A DNA stretch of 64,000 bases, from the NCBI RefSeq assembly GCF_003008535.1, contig NZ_CP027666.1, positions 620,001-684,000 on the forward strand, written 5' to 3'. Of this stretch, positions 40,255-49,373 are shown piece by piece. Source of the stretch: Ottowia oryzae (GTDB taxonomy: Bacteria > Pseudomonadota > Gammaproteobacteria > Burkholderiales > Burkholderiaceae_C). The first letter of the stretch is position 1. Each line of letters starts with the position of its first letter. The notes under the pieces were generated by a model. It worked only from the letters and a program-made list of their open reading frames with translations, made no database searches and was not told the DNA's origin. Both the position numbers and the translations under genes were made by a program.

Positions 40255-42117
40255 ATGGACGCGAATGCGATTGCACTGCTGGACATCTTTGAGAAGAAGA
40301 TGCGGCTCGAGGTGCCGATGTTCCAGCGGCAGTACGTCTGGAAGCAGGAGCACCAGTGGGCGCCACTGTGGGAGGATATCTCTCGCAAGTTCGTGGAGTT
40401 CATTGAGGATCGAACCGACGCACCGGTTCACTTCCTCGGTGCTATGGTGCTCGACCAGCGGCAAACGCAGACCGGCCGCGTCGAACGACGCAGCGTGATC
40501 GACGGTCAACAGCGTCTCACAACTCTCCAGATCTTCCTCGCGTCGTTTCGCGACTTTTGTCGGCTTGAAGGTCTGGGCGACTTCGCCGACGAGTGCGAGA
40601 AGTACACGTTGAACACCGGCCGGATGGCAGAACCGGAGGTGGAGAAGTACAAGGTTTGGCCAACCCTGAGCGACCGACAGCAGTTCATTGACGTCATCGA
40701 CGCGGGATCACGAGATGCACTGGAGAAACTCCATCCGCTGACGCGACGCAAGCATTCGCGAAAGTTCGAGCCGCGCCCTCGAATGGTGGAGGCCTATTTC
40801 TTCTTCTACGACAGTCTTGCTGAGTTCTTCAAGGGAACACCGTCCGAGCCCCCGCTGGCGGCCGACAAGCCGCTGGCAGATCGTCTTGAGGAGTGCTTCG
40901 AAGCCCTCAAGACGGCGCTGAAGGTGGTGGCTATCGACCTTGACCGCGACGACGACGCGCAGGTCATCTTCGAGACGCTCAACGCCCGTGGCGAGCCCCT
41001 TCTGCCGGCTGATCTTCTACGGAACTTCATCTTCCTCCGGGCTGCTCGTCAAAACGAGGAGCAAGAGGCGCTGTACAAGAAGTACTGGGCGGCCTTCGAT
41101 GAGCCCTTCTGGCGCAAGGAGGTCGTACAGGGGCGCCTAGTGCGTCCGCGCAGTGACCTCTTCATTCAGCACTTCCTTGCGAGCAAGCAGGCCAGAGACA
41201 TCCCAATTAAGCACCTGTTCGTCGAATACAAGTATTGGGTCGAACGCAGTGCCCCCTATAAGACGGTCGAGGCGGAGCTCGCGGCGCTAGCAAAGCAAGG
41301 CAAGGACTTCAGACGCCTTGTCGTTCGCAGTGATGCCGATGCGCTCGGGCCGCTCGCCTACTTTCTGGAGACGTTCGACGTAAGTACCGTCTTCCCACCT
41401 CTCCTGGCCATGCTTGATCTCGGGGCTAGCGACGATGAAATGCGCCAGGCTGCTCGCGTGCTCGAGAGCTACCTCCTTCGTCGTACGGTCTGCGTGTCGG
41501 ATACCAAGGCGTACAACCGTGTCTTTATGGGCCTTACGCGGGCGATTCGCCGAGACGGGGCGACCGCTGCGGTTGTTCGTTCGCACTTGGCCGGCCTCCA
41601 TGGCGCTACCGATGCGTGGCCGAGTGACGACCGATTCGCGGAGGCCTGGATGACGGGACACGCATACTCGACGCTCAACAACGCCAGGATCGTCTACATC
41701 CTGACCAAGCTCAGCGAAACCTATAGAAATTCCAAGACCGAACAGTTAAAAGTAAGTGGGCAACTTACGGTAGAGCATCTGATGCCGCAGGCTTGGGTCG
41801 CTCACTGGCCGCTACCGGATGGAAGCAAGGGCGTCGACAACACATGGTCTGTACCGGAAAGTGACCCCCGGGCACTTGCGACACGCGCTCGAAGCGCTAT
41901 CGTCCAGACGTTCGGCAACCTCACTTTGATCACAGGCGGCCTGAACAGCTCGATCTCGAATGGTGACTGGGCAACCAAACGAGCCGCCATTGAGGCGAAT
42001 AGCTTGCTGCCGATCAACCTCCAGTTGCGGAGCGCTGAAACGTGGGGCGAAGAAGCGATTGAGCGGCGCGGCCGCGACCTGCTTTCTCGGGCGCTTGAAC
42101 TGTGGCCGCGAGGGTAA
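40255..42117 (+). CDS. DUF262/DUF1524 protein, GmrSD-like restriction factor
   Basis: Protein of 620 residues. N-terminal DUF262 (GmrS/ParB-like fold): VPMFQRQYVWKQEHQW and RRSVIDGQQRLTTLQIFLAS, with the DGQQR motif that binds or hydrolyses nucleotide in this family. The middle is helical (VIFETLNARGEPLLPADLLR is also conserved). The C-terminal DUF1524 has an HNH-like nuclease motif: GQLTVEHLMPQAW ... FGNLTLITGGLNSSISN. Both halves of a modification-dependent nuclease are thus in one chain, as in type IV GmrSD enzymes. Good ribosome site GGAGG. Lower GC than flanking genes suggests transfer. No partner genes adjacent. Confidence 0.88.
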   Translation: MDANAIALLDIFEKKMRLEVPMFQRQYVWKQEHQWAPLWEDISRKFVEFIEDRTDAPVHFLGAMVLDQRQTQTGRVERRSVIDGQQRLTTLQIFLASFRDFCRLEGLGDFADECEKYTLNTGRMAEPEVEKYKVWPTLSDRQQFIDVIDAGSRDALEKLHPLTRRKHSRKFEPRPRMVEAYFFFYDSLAEFFKGTPSEPPLAADKPLADRLEECFEALKTALKVVAIDLDRDDDAQVIFETLNARGEPLLPADLLRNFIFLRAARQNEEQEALYKKYWAAFDEPFWRKEVVQGRLVRPRSDLFIQHFLASKQARDIPIKHLFVEYKYWVERSAPYKTVEAELAALAKQGKDFRRLVVRSDADALGPLAYFLETFDVSTVFPPLLAMLDLGASDDEMRQAARVLESYLLRRTVCVSDTKAYNRVFMGLTRAIRRDGATAAVVRSHLAGLHGATDAWPSDDRFAEAWMTGHAYSTLNNARIVYILTKLSETYRNSKTEQLKVSGQLTVEHLMPQAWVAHWPLPDGSKGVDNTWSVPESDPRALATRARSAIVQTFGNLTLITGGLNSSISNGDWATKRAAIEANSLLPINLQLRSAETWGEEAIERRGRDLLSRALELWPRG

Positions 42118-42238
42118 GCCCCACCTGATTTCGAACCAGCCATTGTCAGCTGTCCGCTCCTAGCCGAATGCTGCCCTCTGCGAAAGCCGCACCACGGTCA
42201 ACAATCACGCCTATTCGCCAACTTCGCGGGCATCTCCA

Positions 42239-42514
42239 TCACCCCACCAACACCCCCCGCGCCGCCTCCGTCACGCACCGCGTCAACCCATCCAACAAGG
42301 CCGATCCGGCGCGGGCCTGCTGCCAGTGCAGGGGCACGTCCAGCGGGGTGTGAGGCACCAGTTCCACCAGCGTGCCGGCTTGCAGTTCGGCCTGGATCAG
42401 CGTCTGCGGTTGCATGGCCCAGCCCATGCCGGCCACGCAGGTGGCGACGAAGGCTTGCAGTGACGGCACGGTGTGGCGCGGCAGGGCGGGCTGGGCGCCG
42501 CGCCGCCCAGCCGG
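42239..42514 (-). pseudogene. C-terminal stump of an ArgP-type LysR regulator
   Basis: The last ~90 residues of an ArgP/IciA-like protein: PSLQAFVATCVAGMGWAMQP and ELVPHTPLDVPLHWQQARAG with the terminal SALLDGLTRCV. The helix-turn-helix half is missing; the frame begins next to the fghA stop. The DUF262 gene lies on the other side, so an insertion or deletion here removed the rest. Confidence 0.8.
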
Positions 42515-43360
42515 TCAGCCCCGCAACGCCGTGGCGTGGTGCCGTAGGTGGTCACCCATGAAGCTGGCGATGAAGTAGTAGCTGTGGTCGTAGCCCGGCT
42601 GCATACGCAGGGTCAGAGGGTGGCCCACCTGGTCGCACTCGGCCTGCAGCAGCTCGGGCTGCAGTTGCTTCAGGAATTCGTCATCCGTGCCCTGGTCCAC
42701 CAAAATCGGCAGGCGGTCCTGCGCGGTGGCGATCAGCGACACCGCGTCGTGCGCTGCCCACGCGGCCGGGTCGTCACCCAGGTAGGCGGTGAACACCTTT
42801 TGCCCCCAGGGCACCAGGCGCGGCGCCACGATGGGCGCAAAGGCCGACAGGCTTTGGTACCGCCCCGGGTGGCGCAGCGCCAGCGTCAGCGCGCCGTGCC
42901 CGCCCATCGAATGGCCGAAGATGCCCTGGCGCCCGGTGGTCTTCACGCCCTGCTGGGCCAGCAGCGCCGCCAGCGCGGTGGGCAGCTCATCCACCACATA
43001 GTCTTCCATGCGGTAGTTCTTGGCCCAGGGCGCTTGCGTGGCGTTGAGGTAAAAGCCCGCGCCCTGGCCCAGGTCGTAGGCCGGGTCGTTGGGCACGTTG
43101 TCGCCGCGCGGGCTGGTGTCCGGCGCGATCAGGATCAGCCCCAGCTCGGCCGCCACCTGCTGCGCGCCGGCTTTGGTGATGAAGTTCTGCTCGGTGCACG
43201 TCAGGCCCGACAGCCAGTACAGCAGCGGGCAGGCCTCGCCCGCCAGCGCGGCGGGGGGCAGGTACAGGCCAAACTTCATGTCGCAGCCCAGCGTGGTGCT
43301 GGTGTGCTGCCAAACCTCTTGGCGGCCGCCAAAGCTGGCGTGGTGTTCAGTGCGTTGCAT
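42515..43360 (-). CDS. fghA: S-formylglutathione hydrolase
   Basis: Esterase of 281 residues, last step of glutathione-dependent formaldehyde oxidation. Marks: YWLSGLTCTEQNFITKAGAQ, nucleophile GIFGHSMGGHGALTLAL, LVDQGTDDEFL (Asp) and PGYDHSYYFIASF (His). ATG 43360 gives the conserved start. Last gene of the frm operon. Confidence 0.96.
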   Translation of the reverse strand: MQRTEHHASFGGRQEVWQHTSTTLGCDMKFGLYLPPAALAGEACPLLYWLSGLTCTEQNFITKAGAQQVAAELGLILIAPDTSPRGDNVPNDPAYDLGQGAGFYLNATQAPWAKNYRMEDYVVDELPTALAALLAQQGVKTTGRQGIFGHSMGGHGALTLALRHPGRYQSLSAFAPIVAPRLVPWGQKVFTAYLGDDPAAWAAHDAVSLIATAQDRLPILVDQGTDDEFLKQLQPELLQAECDQVGHPLTLRMQPGYDHSYYFIASFMGDHLRHHATALRG

Positions 43361-43406
43361 GGCGGTTTCTCTGGGCGGTGTGCGGGTTGGGGTGGCTGGC
43401 CGTGGC

Positions 43407-43913
43407 TCAGCTTTCCCAGTCGATGCTGGCAAGCGAGCCATCGGCGCCCAGCTTGACGGCCAGCACCTGGTCGCTGTGGTCGGGGTCGATCATGTAGTCC
43501 ATCACGATCGGATCGGGGTGCCCCAGCCAAAGGCCCACCTGGACCAATTGCAGGGCTTGGGCAAAGTCGGGCGGCGTGGTGCTGCCGCTGGGAAAGAGCT
43601 CGGCCACGCGCGGGAAGGCGTCGGCCTCTTCCAGGTGGTGGCGGATGAAGGCGTCGTCGTCGTCCAGATAGTCAAGCAGGTGGCGGCGGGCCTGCTCGTC
43701 CAGCGTGGTCAGGTGCTGCACGGCGTCGGCCATCTGGTCCAGCTCGCCCTTGTCCAGCCCGTTGCGCATGGGCGCGTCCGGAGGCGCCCAGAGCGCCACG
43801 TCCACCCCGCTGCCGTTCACAGCGATTTCTTTCTCCCAGCACACCTCTTCGGTGGTGAAACCGGCGGTGCTGCAATGACCGAAAAACGGGTGATCCAGGG
43901 TCGCCACGGGCAC
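43407..43913 (-). CDS. DUF2004 domain protein
   Basis: Protein of 168 residues resembling DUF2004 proteins, ending DYMIDPDHSDQVLAVKLG and SIDWES. It lies between adhC and fghA with a 4-bp gap to adhC and 46 bp to fghA, so it is expressed with them. The N-terminal half is acidic (LDYLDDDDAFIRHHLEEADA). Members often occur near immunity or unknown genes; a part in formaldehyde handling is only suggested by position. Confidence 0.75.
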   Translation of the reverse strand: MPVATLDHPFFGHCSTAGFTTEEVCWEKEIAVNGSGVDVALWAPPDAPMRNGLDKGELDQMADAVQHLTTLDEQARRHLLDYLDDDDAFIRHHLEEADAFPRVAELFPSGSTTPPDFAQALQLVQVGLWLGHPDPIVMDYMIDPDHSDQVLAVKLGADGSLASIDWES

Positions 43914-43917
43914 GCTT

Positions 43918-45030
43918 TCAGGCGTAGTGGACGACAGAGCGAATCGACTTGCCCTCGTGCATCAAATCAAACGCTTCGTTGATGTCCGCCAGCGGCATGG
44001 TGTGCGTGACAAACGGCTCCAGCTGGATCTTGCCGGCCATGGCGTCTTCGACCATGCCCGGCAGCTGGCTGCGGCCTTTCACGCCGCCGAAGGCCGTGCC
44101 CATCCACTTGCGGCCCGTCACCAGCTGGAAGGGGCGGGTGCTGATCTCTTGCCCCGCGCCGGCTACGCCAATCACCACGCTCTGGCCCCAGCCGCGGTGC
44201 GCGCATTCCAGCGCGGCGCGCATCACGTTGACGTTGCCAATGCACTCGAAGCTGTGGTCCACGCCCCAGCCGGTCATCTCGACGATGACTTGCTGGATGG
44301 GCTTGTCGAAGTCCTTCGGGTTCACGCAGTCGGTGGCGCCAAAGGTCTTGGCCAGGTCGAACTTGCCCGGGTTGGTGTCTATGGCGATGATGCGCCCCGC
44401 CTTGGCCAGCTGCGCGCCCTGGATCACCGCCAGACCGATACCGCCCAGGCCGAACACGGCCACGCTGTCGCCCGGCTGTACCTTGGCGGTGTTCCACACG
44501 GCGCCCAGGCCGGTGGTCACGCCGCAGCCCAGCAGGCACACCTGCTCGGGGTTGGCGTCGGGGTTCACCTTGGCCAGCGACACCTCGGCCACGACGGTGT
44601 ATTCGCTGAACGTGCTGCAGCCCATGTAGTGGTAGATCGGCTCACCGTTGTAGCTGAAGCGCGTGGTGCCGTCGGGCATGACGCCCTTGCCCTGTGTGGC
44701 GCGCACGGCCACGCACAGATTGGTCTTGCCGCTTTTGCAGAACAGGCATTCGCCGCATTCGGCGGTGTACAGCGGAATGACGTGGTCGCCCGGCTTCACG
44801 CTGGTCACGCCTTCGCCCACTTCCACCACGATGCCCGCGCCTTCATGGCCCAGCACGGCGGGGAACAGGCCCTCCGGGTCGTCGCCGCTCAGTGTGAAGG
44901 CGTCGGTGTGGCACACCCCGGTGTGGGTGATCTTCACCAGCACCTCGCCCGCCTTGGGCGGGGCCACGTCGATCTCGACGATCTGCAGGGGTTCACCGGC
45001 CTTGAAGGCCACGGCGGCGCGCGATTTCAT
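43918..45030 (-). CDS. adhC: S-(hydroxymethyl)glutathione dehydrogenase (class III ADH)
   Basis: Zn-dependent enzyme of 370 residues oxidising S-hydroxymethylglutathione with NAD. Catalytic Zn: GVCHTDAFTLSGDDPEG and GHEGAGIVVEVG; structural Zn: CGECLFCKSGKTNLC; coenzyme fold: VAVFGLGGIGLAVIQGAQLA. Start ATG 45030 has AGGAG nine bases upstream; a TTG two codons earlier is possible. A dispersed element fills the gap to frmR. Confidence 0.97.
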   Translation of the reverse strand: MKSRAAVAFKAGEPLQIVEIDVAPPKAGEVLVKITHTGVCHTDAFTLSGDDPEGLFPAVLGHEGAGIVVEVGEGVTSVKPGDHVIPLYTAECGECLFCKSGKTNLCVAVRATQGKGVMPDGTTRFSYNGEPIYHYMGCSTFSEYTVVAEVSLAKVNPDANPEQVCLLGCGVTTGLGAVWNTAKVQPGDSVAVFGLGGIGLAVIQGAQLAKAGRIIAIDTNPGKFDLAKTFGATDCVNPKDFDKPIQQVIVEMTGWGVDHSFECIGNVNVMRAALECAHRGWGQSVVIGVAGAGQEISTRPFQLVTGRKWMGTAFGGVKGRSQLPGMVEDAMAGKIQLEPFVTHTMPLADINEAFDLMHEGKSIRSVVHYA

Positions 45031-45039
45031 TGACAAAAA

Positions 45040-45088
45040 CTCCTAAAAATATAGCTGCTAGCGCAGGCTGGACGGGCGCTACCTGAGG
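45040..45088 (+). repeat. Dispersed palindromic element between frmR and adhC
   Basis: AAATATAGCTGCTAGCGCAG then GGGCGCTACCTGAGG. It spans almost the whole 48-bp intergenic space and runs into the frmR stop. Confidence 0.7.
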
Positions 45089-45351
45089 TATGACCGCACC
45101 AACGCGGCCACCTCGTCGATGGCCTCGTCCGCATCGCCCGGCGGCGCGGTCGGCCCAAAGCTCTCGCGCAGATGGCCTTCCAGCACCTCGGCCATCAGGC
45201 CATTGACGGCGCCACGCACCGCAGCCAGCTGCTGCAGCACCTGCGAACAACTGGCGCCTGTGTCGATGGCGGTTTCCAGCGCCTCAGCCTGACCGCGAAT
45301 GCGGCGCAGGCGCGTGATGGCGCGCTTTTTTTCCTCGGGCGAATGCGGCAT
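45079..45351 (-). CDS. frmR: Formaldehyde-responsive repressor FrmR
   Basis: CsoR/RcnR-family regulator of 90 residues. From ATG 45351 it has Pro2, Cys35 (DTGASCSQVLQQLAAVRGAV) and His60 (EVLEGHLRE), the positions used by E. coli FrmR to sense formaldehyde by cross-linking Pro2 to Cys35. First gene of the operon with adhC, DUF2004 and fghA. Confidence 0.95.
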   Translation of the reverse strand: MPHSPEEKKRAITRLRRIRGQAEALETAIDTGASCSQVLQQLAAVRGAVNGLMAEVLEGHLRESFGPTAPPGDADEAIDEVAALVRSYLR

Positions 45352-45366
45352 GCAAGCCTCGCTTGG

Positions 45367-45383
45367 ATACTGATGGGTAGTAT
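45367..45383. promoter_or_regulatory. Candidate FrmR operator
   Basis: ATACT-GATGGGT-AGTAT, an inverted repeat with a G-rich centre, 16 bp upstream of the frmR start; this matches the general form of CsoR/FrmR sites. Confidence 0.65.
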
Positions 45384-45673
45384 AAACGTGCGCGCCTCGG
45401 CGAGACCAGGCTACCCATGCAATGGCCCCACACACTGGGGACGCAGGCGCGCGCCTTCAGCAGGGTGCCACAGCGCGTGCAGGGGCGCAACTCGGGTTAA
45501 CCGGCGCGCCCGCACCTGGTGCGCCCCAGGGCGCGCGATGCCGTCGCGATACGGCGGAGCCGCACCGTGCGAAAGGGCGCGCTCTTTGCACCGCGCTCGT
45601 AGAATGCCTCGATTCCGTCACATTCCCGGGCGCCTGAAGTGATTCACAACCGCGCCTGCATCCGGCGCAGCGC

Positions 45674-46726
45674 ATGAACAACCCCGAATCCCGCCCCGTC
45701 CACAACACCAAGAACATCGACTTGCTGCGCGGCAGCGCGGCGATGCTGGTGGTGATGAGTCACCTGCAGCCAATCATCAACCTCGGTTGGTTTGGGCAGG
45801 AAGGCGGCTGGGTGGGGGTGCAGCTGTTTTTTGTCATCAGCGGCTACCTGATCATTCAAAGCGCGTACAAATATACCGCCAAGGAATATTTCACGCACCG
45901 CGTTTTCCGCATTTTCCCGGCTTACCTGTTCTGGTACATCCTTTTCGGGTTGATCAGCGGCAAACTGGTGGGCGCTGCGTTGACCGATCCGTATTTCTAC
46001 GGCAATTTGGTGCTGCTGCAGCATTTCATTCCAGAAGCGTACCTGCGCTACACGTTCATCAATCCGTCGTGGACGCTCAGTGTCGAATGGGGTTGGTACA
46101 TCCTGGCCATCATTCTCGCGATGACCAACCGGAAATATATCCTGCCGTATTTCCTGATCTCTATCGTCGTGTCCACCTGGTGGACGGCCGGCGGCTGGAT
46201 GCACCACCCGCTGACCGAGGCCATGTCGAAGCAAGATCCGGTTTACAGCTACTTCTTCCTGACCAACAACCTCATCGGCCAGCTGCCTTTCTTCCTGATG
46301 GGCAGTGTCATTTATTTCTACCGGCCCCGCCTGCCGATGATTCCGGTGGTGATTGCCTCGGTTCTGATCTTGATCACGTTCAGGAAGTGGGCCAGTTACT
46401 TCCCTAACCCGATTTTTATTACCGGCCTGGCACTGGGCGGCGTATTCTGGGCATTCGTCAATCTGAAACGCACTTTCCATGGCCCGGTGGTGCGTTTTCT
46501 TTCAGACACGTCGTATTCAATCTACCTGGTGCATTTCAGCGTGATTGCGTACATTTCCACCCGCGTGGAAAATAAATACGCCATGACCCTGGTATCCCTG
46601 GTGGTCATCTTTGTGCTGGCCTACCTGAGCTACCGTTTCATCGAAAAACCTTCGATGGATTTCGGCCGCCGGCTGGCCAAGCGCTTCTCGCCCGCCACAG
46701 CCGACGCGCCGCGCGTTCAGCCCTGA
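45674..46726 (+). CDS. Acyltransferase family 3 membrane protein
   Basis: Membrane protein of 350 residues with about 10 helices. NIDLLRGSAAMLVVMSHLQP holds the conserved Arg and His; GGWVGVQLFFVISGYLIIQS and PSWTLSVEWGWYIL follow. Such enzymes O-acylate surface polysaccharides or lipids. Codon use is clearly less GC-rich than neighbours, suggesting transfer. Acceptor unknown. Confidence 0.9.
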   Translation: MNNPESRPVHNTKNIDLLRGSAAMLVVMSHLQPIINLGWFGQEGGWVGVQLFFVISGYLIIQSAYKYTAKEYFTHRVFRIFPAYLFWYILFGLISGKLVGAALTDPYFYGNLVLLQHFIPEAYLRYTFINPSWTLSVEWGWYILAIILAMTNRKYILPYFLISIVVSTWWTAGGWMHHPLTEAMSKQDPVYSYFFLTNNLIGQLPFFLMGSVIYFYRPRLPMIPVVIASVLILITFRKWASYFPNPIFITGLALGGVFWAFVNLKRTFHGPVVRFLSDTSYSIYLVHFSVIAYISTRVENKYAMTLVSLVVIFVLAYLSYRFIEKPSMDFGRRLAKRFSPATADAPRVQP

Positions 46727-46759
46727 GCCAGCCACGCACGGCGCCCAGGCCCCATCCGG

Positions 46760-49318
46760 CTATTTGCGCGCCCCGCCACCCGGCTTCCACCGCTTGAGCA
46801 ACAGCGCATTGCTCATCACGCTGACCGACGACAGCGCCATCGCCGCGCCGGCCACCACGGGGCTGAGGTAGCCGAACGCGGCCAGCGGAATGCCGCACAC
46901 GTTGTAGATAAAGGCCCAGAACAGGTTCTGGCGGATCTTGGCGACGGTGCGCGTCGAGATGTCCAGCGCGGCGGGCACCAGGGCCACGTCGCCGCGCATC
47001 AGCGTGATGCCGGCCGCGTGCATGGCCACGTCGGTGCCGCTGCCCATGGCCATGCCCACGTCGGCGGCGGCCAGGGCAGGGGCATCGTTGACGCCGTCGC
47101 CGACCATGGCGACGGTGTGAACAATGCCCCCACGCTCCCCCGCTGCGCGTGGTCCGCTGCCCCCCGAGGGGGCCGCGCCTGGTCTCGGGAACGGCCCTTC
47201 GCCCAGGCGATCGCCCCCACGCTCCCCCGCTGCGCGCGGTTCGCTGCCCCCCAAGGGGGCCGCACCTGGTCTCGGGAACGGCCCTTCGCCCAGGCGATCG
47301 CCCCCACGCTCTCCCGTTTCGCGCGGTTCGCTGACCCCCGAAGCACCGGGCGCCGAGGCCTCCAGTTCGCCCGCGCCTTTCAACTGACGGATCGCCGCCG
47401 CCTTATCGCCCGGAAGCACGTCCGCCAGCACGTCGCCGGCGTCCGGGTTCAGGCCCAGGCGGCGGGCCATGGCGTCGGCGGCGCCTTGGTTGTCGCCGGA
47501 GATCATCACCGTGCGCACGCCGCGCTGGCGCAGCTCGGCCAGGGCCTGGGCGGCGCCGGGCTTGGGTTCGTCGCCGAAGGCGAGCAGCGCCAGCGGCTGG
47601 GGCGCGGCGCCGTCCGGGTTGCGCACGGCCAGTATCGAAACTGTAGCGCCCTGCGCTTGCTGCGCATGCGCTGCAGCCTCAAACGGCTTTAAATCAGCGC
47701 CCAGGTCGCGCAGCCAACGCAGGCTGCCGATCAGCACGCCGTGGCCTTCCACCGTGCCCTCGGTGCCTTGGCCGGGCACGGCGCGCACGTCTTGCGCGGG
47801 GGGCGGGGCGATGGGCTCGGCGCGCTGGGCTGGGCCAGCCTGTGCGCCGGTTTCGGCGGGCAGCACCGCCGCGCCGCCATCGGCCGCGGCCTGCACCACG
47901 GCGCGCGCCAGCGGGTGTTCGCTGCCGCCTTGCAGGCTGGCGGCGGTGCGCAGCGCGGCGGCCGCGTCCACACCGGGCGCGGGCACCAGCGCCAGCAGGC
48001 GGGGCTTGCCCTCGGTGAGGGTGCCGGTCTTGTCGAAGGCGACGGTGTCCACGCGGTGGGCGATCTCCAGCGCCTCGGCGTCCTTGATCAAGATGCCGAA
48101 CTTCGCCGCCACGCCGGTACCCGCCATGATGGCGGTGGGCGTGGCCAGCCCCAGCGCGCAGGGGCAGGCGATCACCAGCACCGCCACGGCGCGGATCAAC
48201 GCGGTTTCGGCGCCCAGCCCGGCCAGCCACCAGCCGATGAACGTCAGCAGCGCGACGCCCAGCACCACAGGCACGAACACGGCGCTGACTTTGTCCACCA
48301 GGCGCTGCACGGGCGCCTTCACGGCCTGCGCGTCTTGCACCAGCCGGATGATGTGCGCCAGCACGCTGTCGCTGCCCGCCGCCGTGACCTGCAGCAGCAC
48401 GCGGCCGTCGCCGTTGATGGCGCCGCCGGTCAGCGCTTCGCCCAAGGTCTTGGCCACCGGCAGCGGCTCGCCCGTCAGCATGGATTCGTCCACCTGCGTG
48501 CTGCCTTCGGTCACGGTGCCGTCGGCAGGGATGCGCTCGCCCGGGCGCACCGCCACGCGGTCGCCCACGCGCAGCTCGTCCACGGGGATGTCTTTTTCCT
48601 GCCCGTCCCAGTCGATCAGGTGCGCCACTTCGGGCCGCAGCGCGTGCAGCGCGCGGATGGCGGCGGTGGTCTGGCGCTTGGCGCGCTCTTCCAGCCATTT
48701 GCCCAACCGCACCAGGGTGATCACCATGGCCGAGCTTTCAAAGTACAGGTGTGCGTGCTCGCCATGGCCCGAGAACAGCCACTGCCATACCGACAGCAGC
48801 CACGCCGCGCTGGTGCCAATGGCCACCAGCAGTTCCATGTTGCCGCTGCCCGATTTCAGCGCGCCCCACGCCGCCTTGTAAAAACGCGCGCCCAGGAAGA
48901 TCTGCACCGGCGTGGCCAGCGCAAACTGCACCCAGGCGGGCGGCATCCAGTGCACGCCCAGGGGCATCAGCAGCATGGGCAGGACCATGGGCGCGCACAG
49001 CAGCAGGCCCAGCGCGATGGGCATGAAGCCCGCCCAGGGCGATGCGTCCGCCGCGTCCATCGCCGCATCGGCGGCGCGGGGCTCGTAACCCGCGTCGCGC
49101 ACCGCGCGGCGCAGCTGCGGGGCCAGGTCGTCGCTGCCGTGCCAGGTGACGCGCGCCGATTCGGTGGCCAGGTTCACCGCCGCATCGTCCACGCCGGGGA
49201 CTTTCTTCAGCGCCTTTTCCACGCGCCCCACGCAAGAGGCGCAGGTCATGCCGCCCACGCCCAGGTCCAGCGTGTGGGCAGCGGCGGTGTCGTTGGCGGT
49301 CAAACTCGTTGTGTTCAT
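46760..49318 (-). CDS. copA: Cu(I)-exporting P1B-type ATPase CopA with in-frame repeats
   Basis: Copper efflux ATPase of 852 residues. One N-terminal metal-binding domain (GVGGMTCASCVGRVEKALKK, Cys26/Cys29), then helices, VIACPCALGLATPTA (CPC site), AFDKTGTLTEGKPRLL and MVGDGVNDAPALAAADVGMA. Between LKGAGELEA and VAMVGDGVND there are about 75 extra residues (roughly 655-735) rich in Gly/Pro/Arg, made by an 87-bp tandem repeat read in frame. A dispersed element is also read through near KPFEAAAHAQQAQGATVSIL. A MerR-type operator lies just upstream. Confidence 0.95.
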   Translation of the reverse strand: MNTTSLTANDTAAAHTLDLGVGGMTCASCVGRVEKALKKVPGVDDAAVNLATESARVTWHGSDDLAPQLRRAVRDAGYEPRAADAAMDAADASPWAGFMPIALGLLLCAPMVLPMLLMPLGVHWMPPAWVQFALATPVQIFLGARFYKAAWGALKSGSGNMELLVAIGTSAAWLLSVWQWLFSGHGEHAHLYFESSAMVITLVRLGKWLEERAKRQTTAAIRALHALRPEVAHLIDWDGQEKDIPVDELRVGDRVAVRPGERIPADGTVTEGSTQVDESMLTGEPLPVAKTLGEALTGGAINGDGRVLLQVTAAGSDSVLAHIIRLVQDAQAVKAPVQRLVDKVSAVFVPVVLGVALLTFIGWWLAGLGAETALIRAVAVLVIACPCALGLATPTAIMAGTGVAAKFGILIKDAEALEIAHRVDTVAFDKTGTLTEGKPRLLALVPAPGVDAAAALRTAASLQGGSEHPLARAVVQAAADGGAAVLPAETGAQAGPAQRAEPIAPPPAQDVRAVPGQGTEGTVEGHGVLIGSLRWLRDLGADLKPFEAAAHAQQAQGATVSILAVRNPDGAAPQPLALLAFGDEPKPGAAQALAELRQRGVRTVMISGDNQGAADAMARRLGLNPDAGDVLADVLPGDKAAAIRQLKGAGELEASAPGASGVSEPRETGERGGDRLGEGPFPRPGAAPLGGSEPRAAGERGGDRLGEGPFPRPGAAPSGGSGPRAAGERGGIVHTVAMVGDGVNDAPALAAADVGMAMGSGTDVAMHAAGITLMRGDVALVPAALDISTRTVAKIRQNLFWAFIYNVCGIPLAAFGYLSPVVAGAAMALSSVSVMSNALLLKRWKPGGGARK
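47127..47345. repeat. 87-bp tandem repeat inside copA
   Basis: Units begin with CCCCCACGCTC at 47127, 47214 and 47301; the first two are full, the third is partial. Unit length is 29 codons, so the frame survives any copy-number change. Units differ by a few bases. Confidence 0.9.
47638..47696 (+). repeat. Dispersed palindromic element inside copA
   Basis: AAACTGTAGCGCCCTGCGC, TTGCTGCGCATGCGCTGCAG and CCTCAAACGG, read in frame on the opposite strand in the ATPase nucleotide-binding domain. Confidence 0.6.
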
Positions 49319-49333
49319 GGCGCTAGTGTCAGG

Positions 49334-49356
49334 CTTGACATGATGGGAAGGTCAAG
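49334..49356 (-). promoter_or_regulatory. CueR-type operator of copA
   Basis: On the minus strand CTTGACCTTCCC-ATCATGTCAAG, starting 16 bp before the copA ATG; near-palindromic and one base different from the copZ site. Typical of MerR-family copper sensors acting on a long-spacer promoter. Confidence 0.85.
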
Positions 49357-49373
49357 CTCTGAAATGATCGGCA

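Noticed and set aside
45422..45650. Small open frames between frmR and the acyltransferase
   Set aside because: All are short GC-rich frames in several phases without features.
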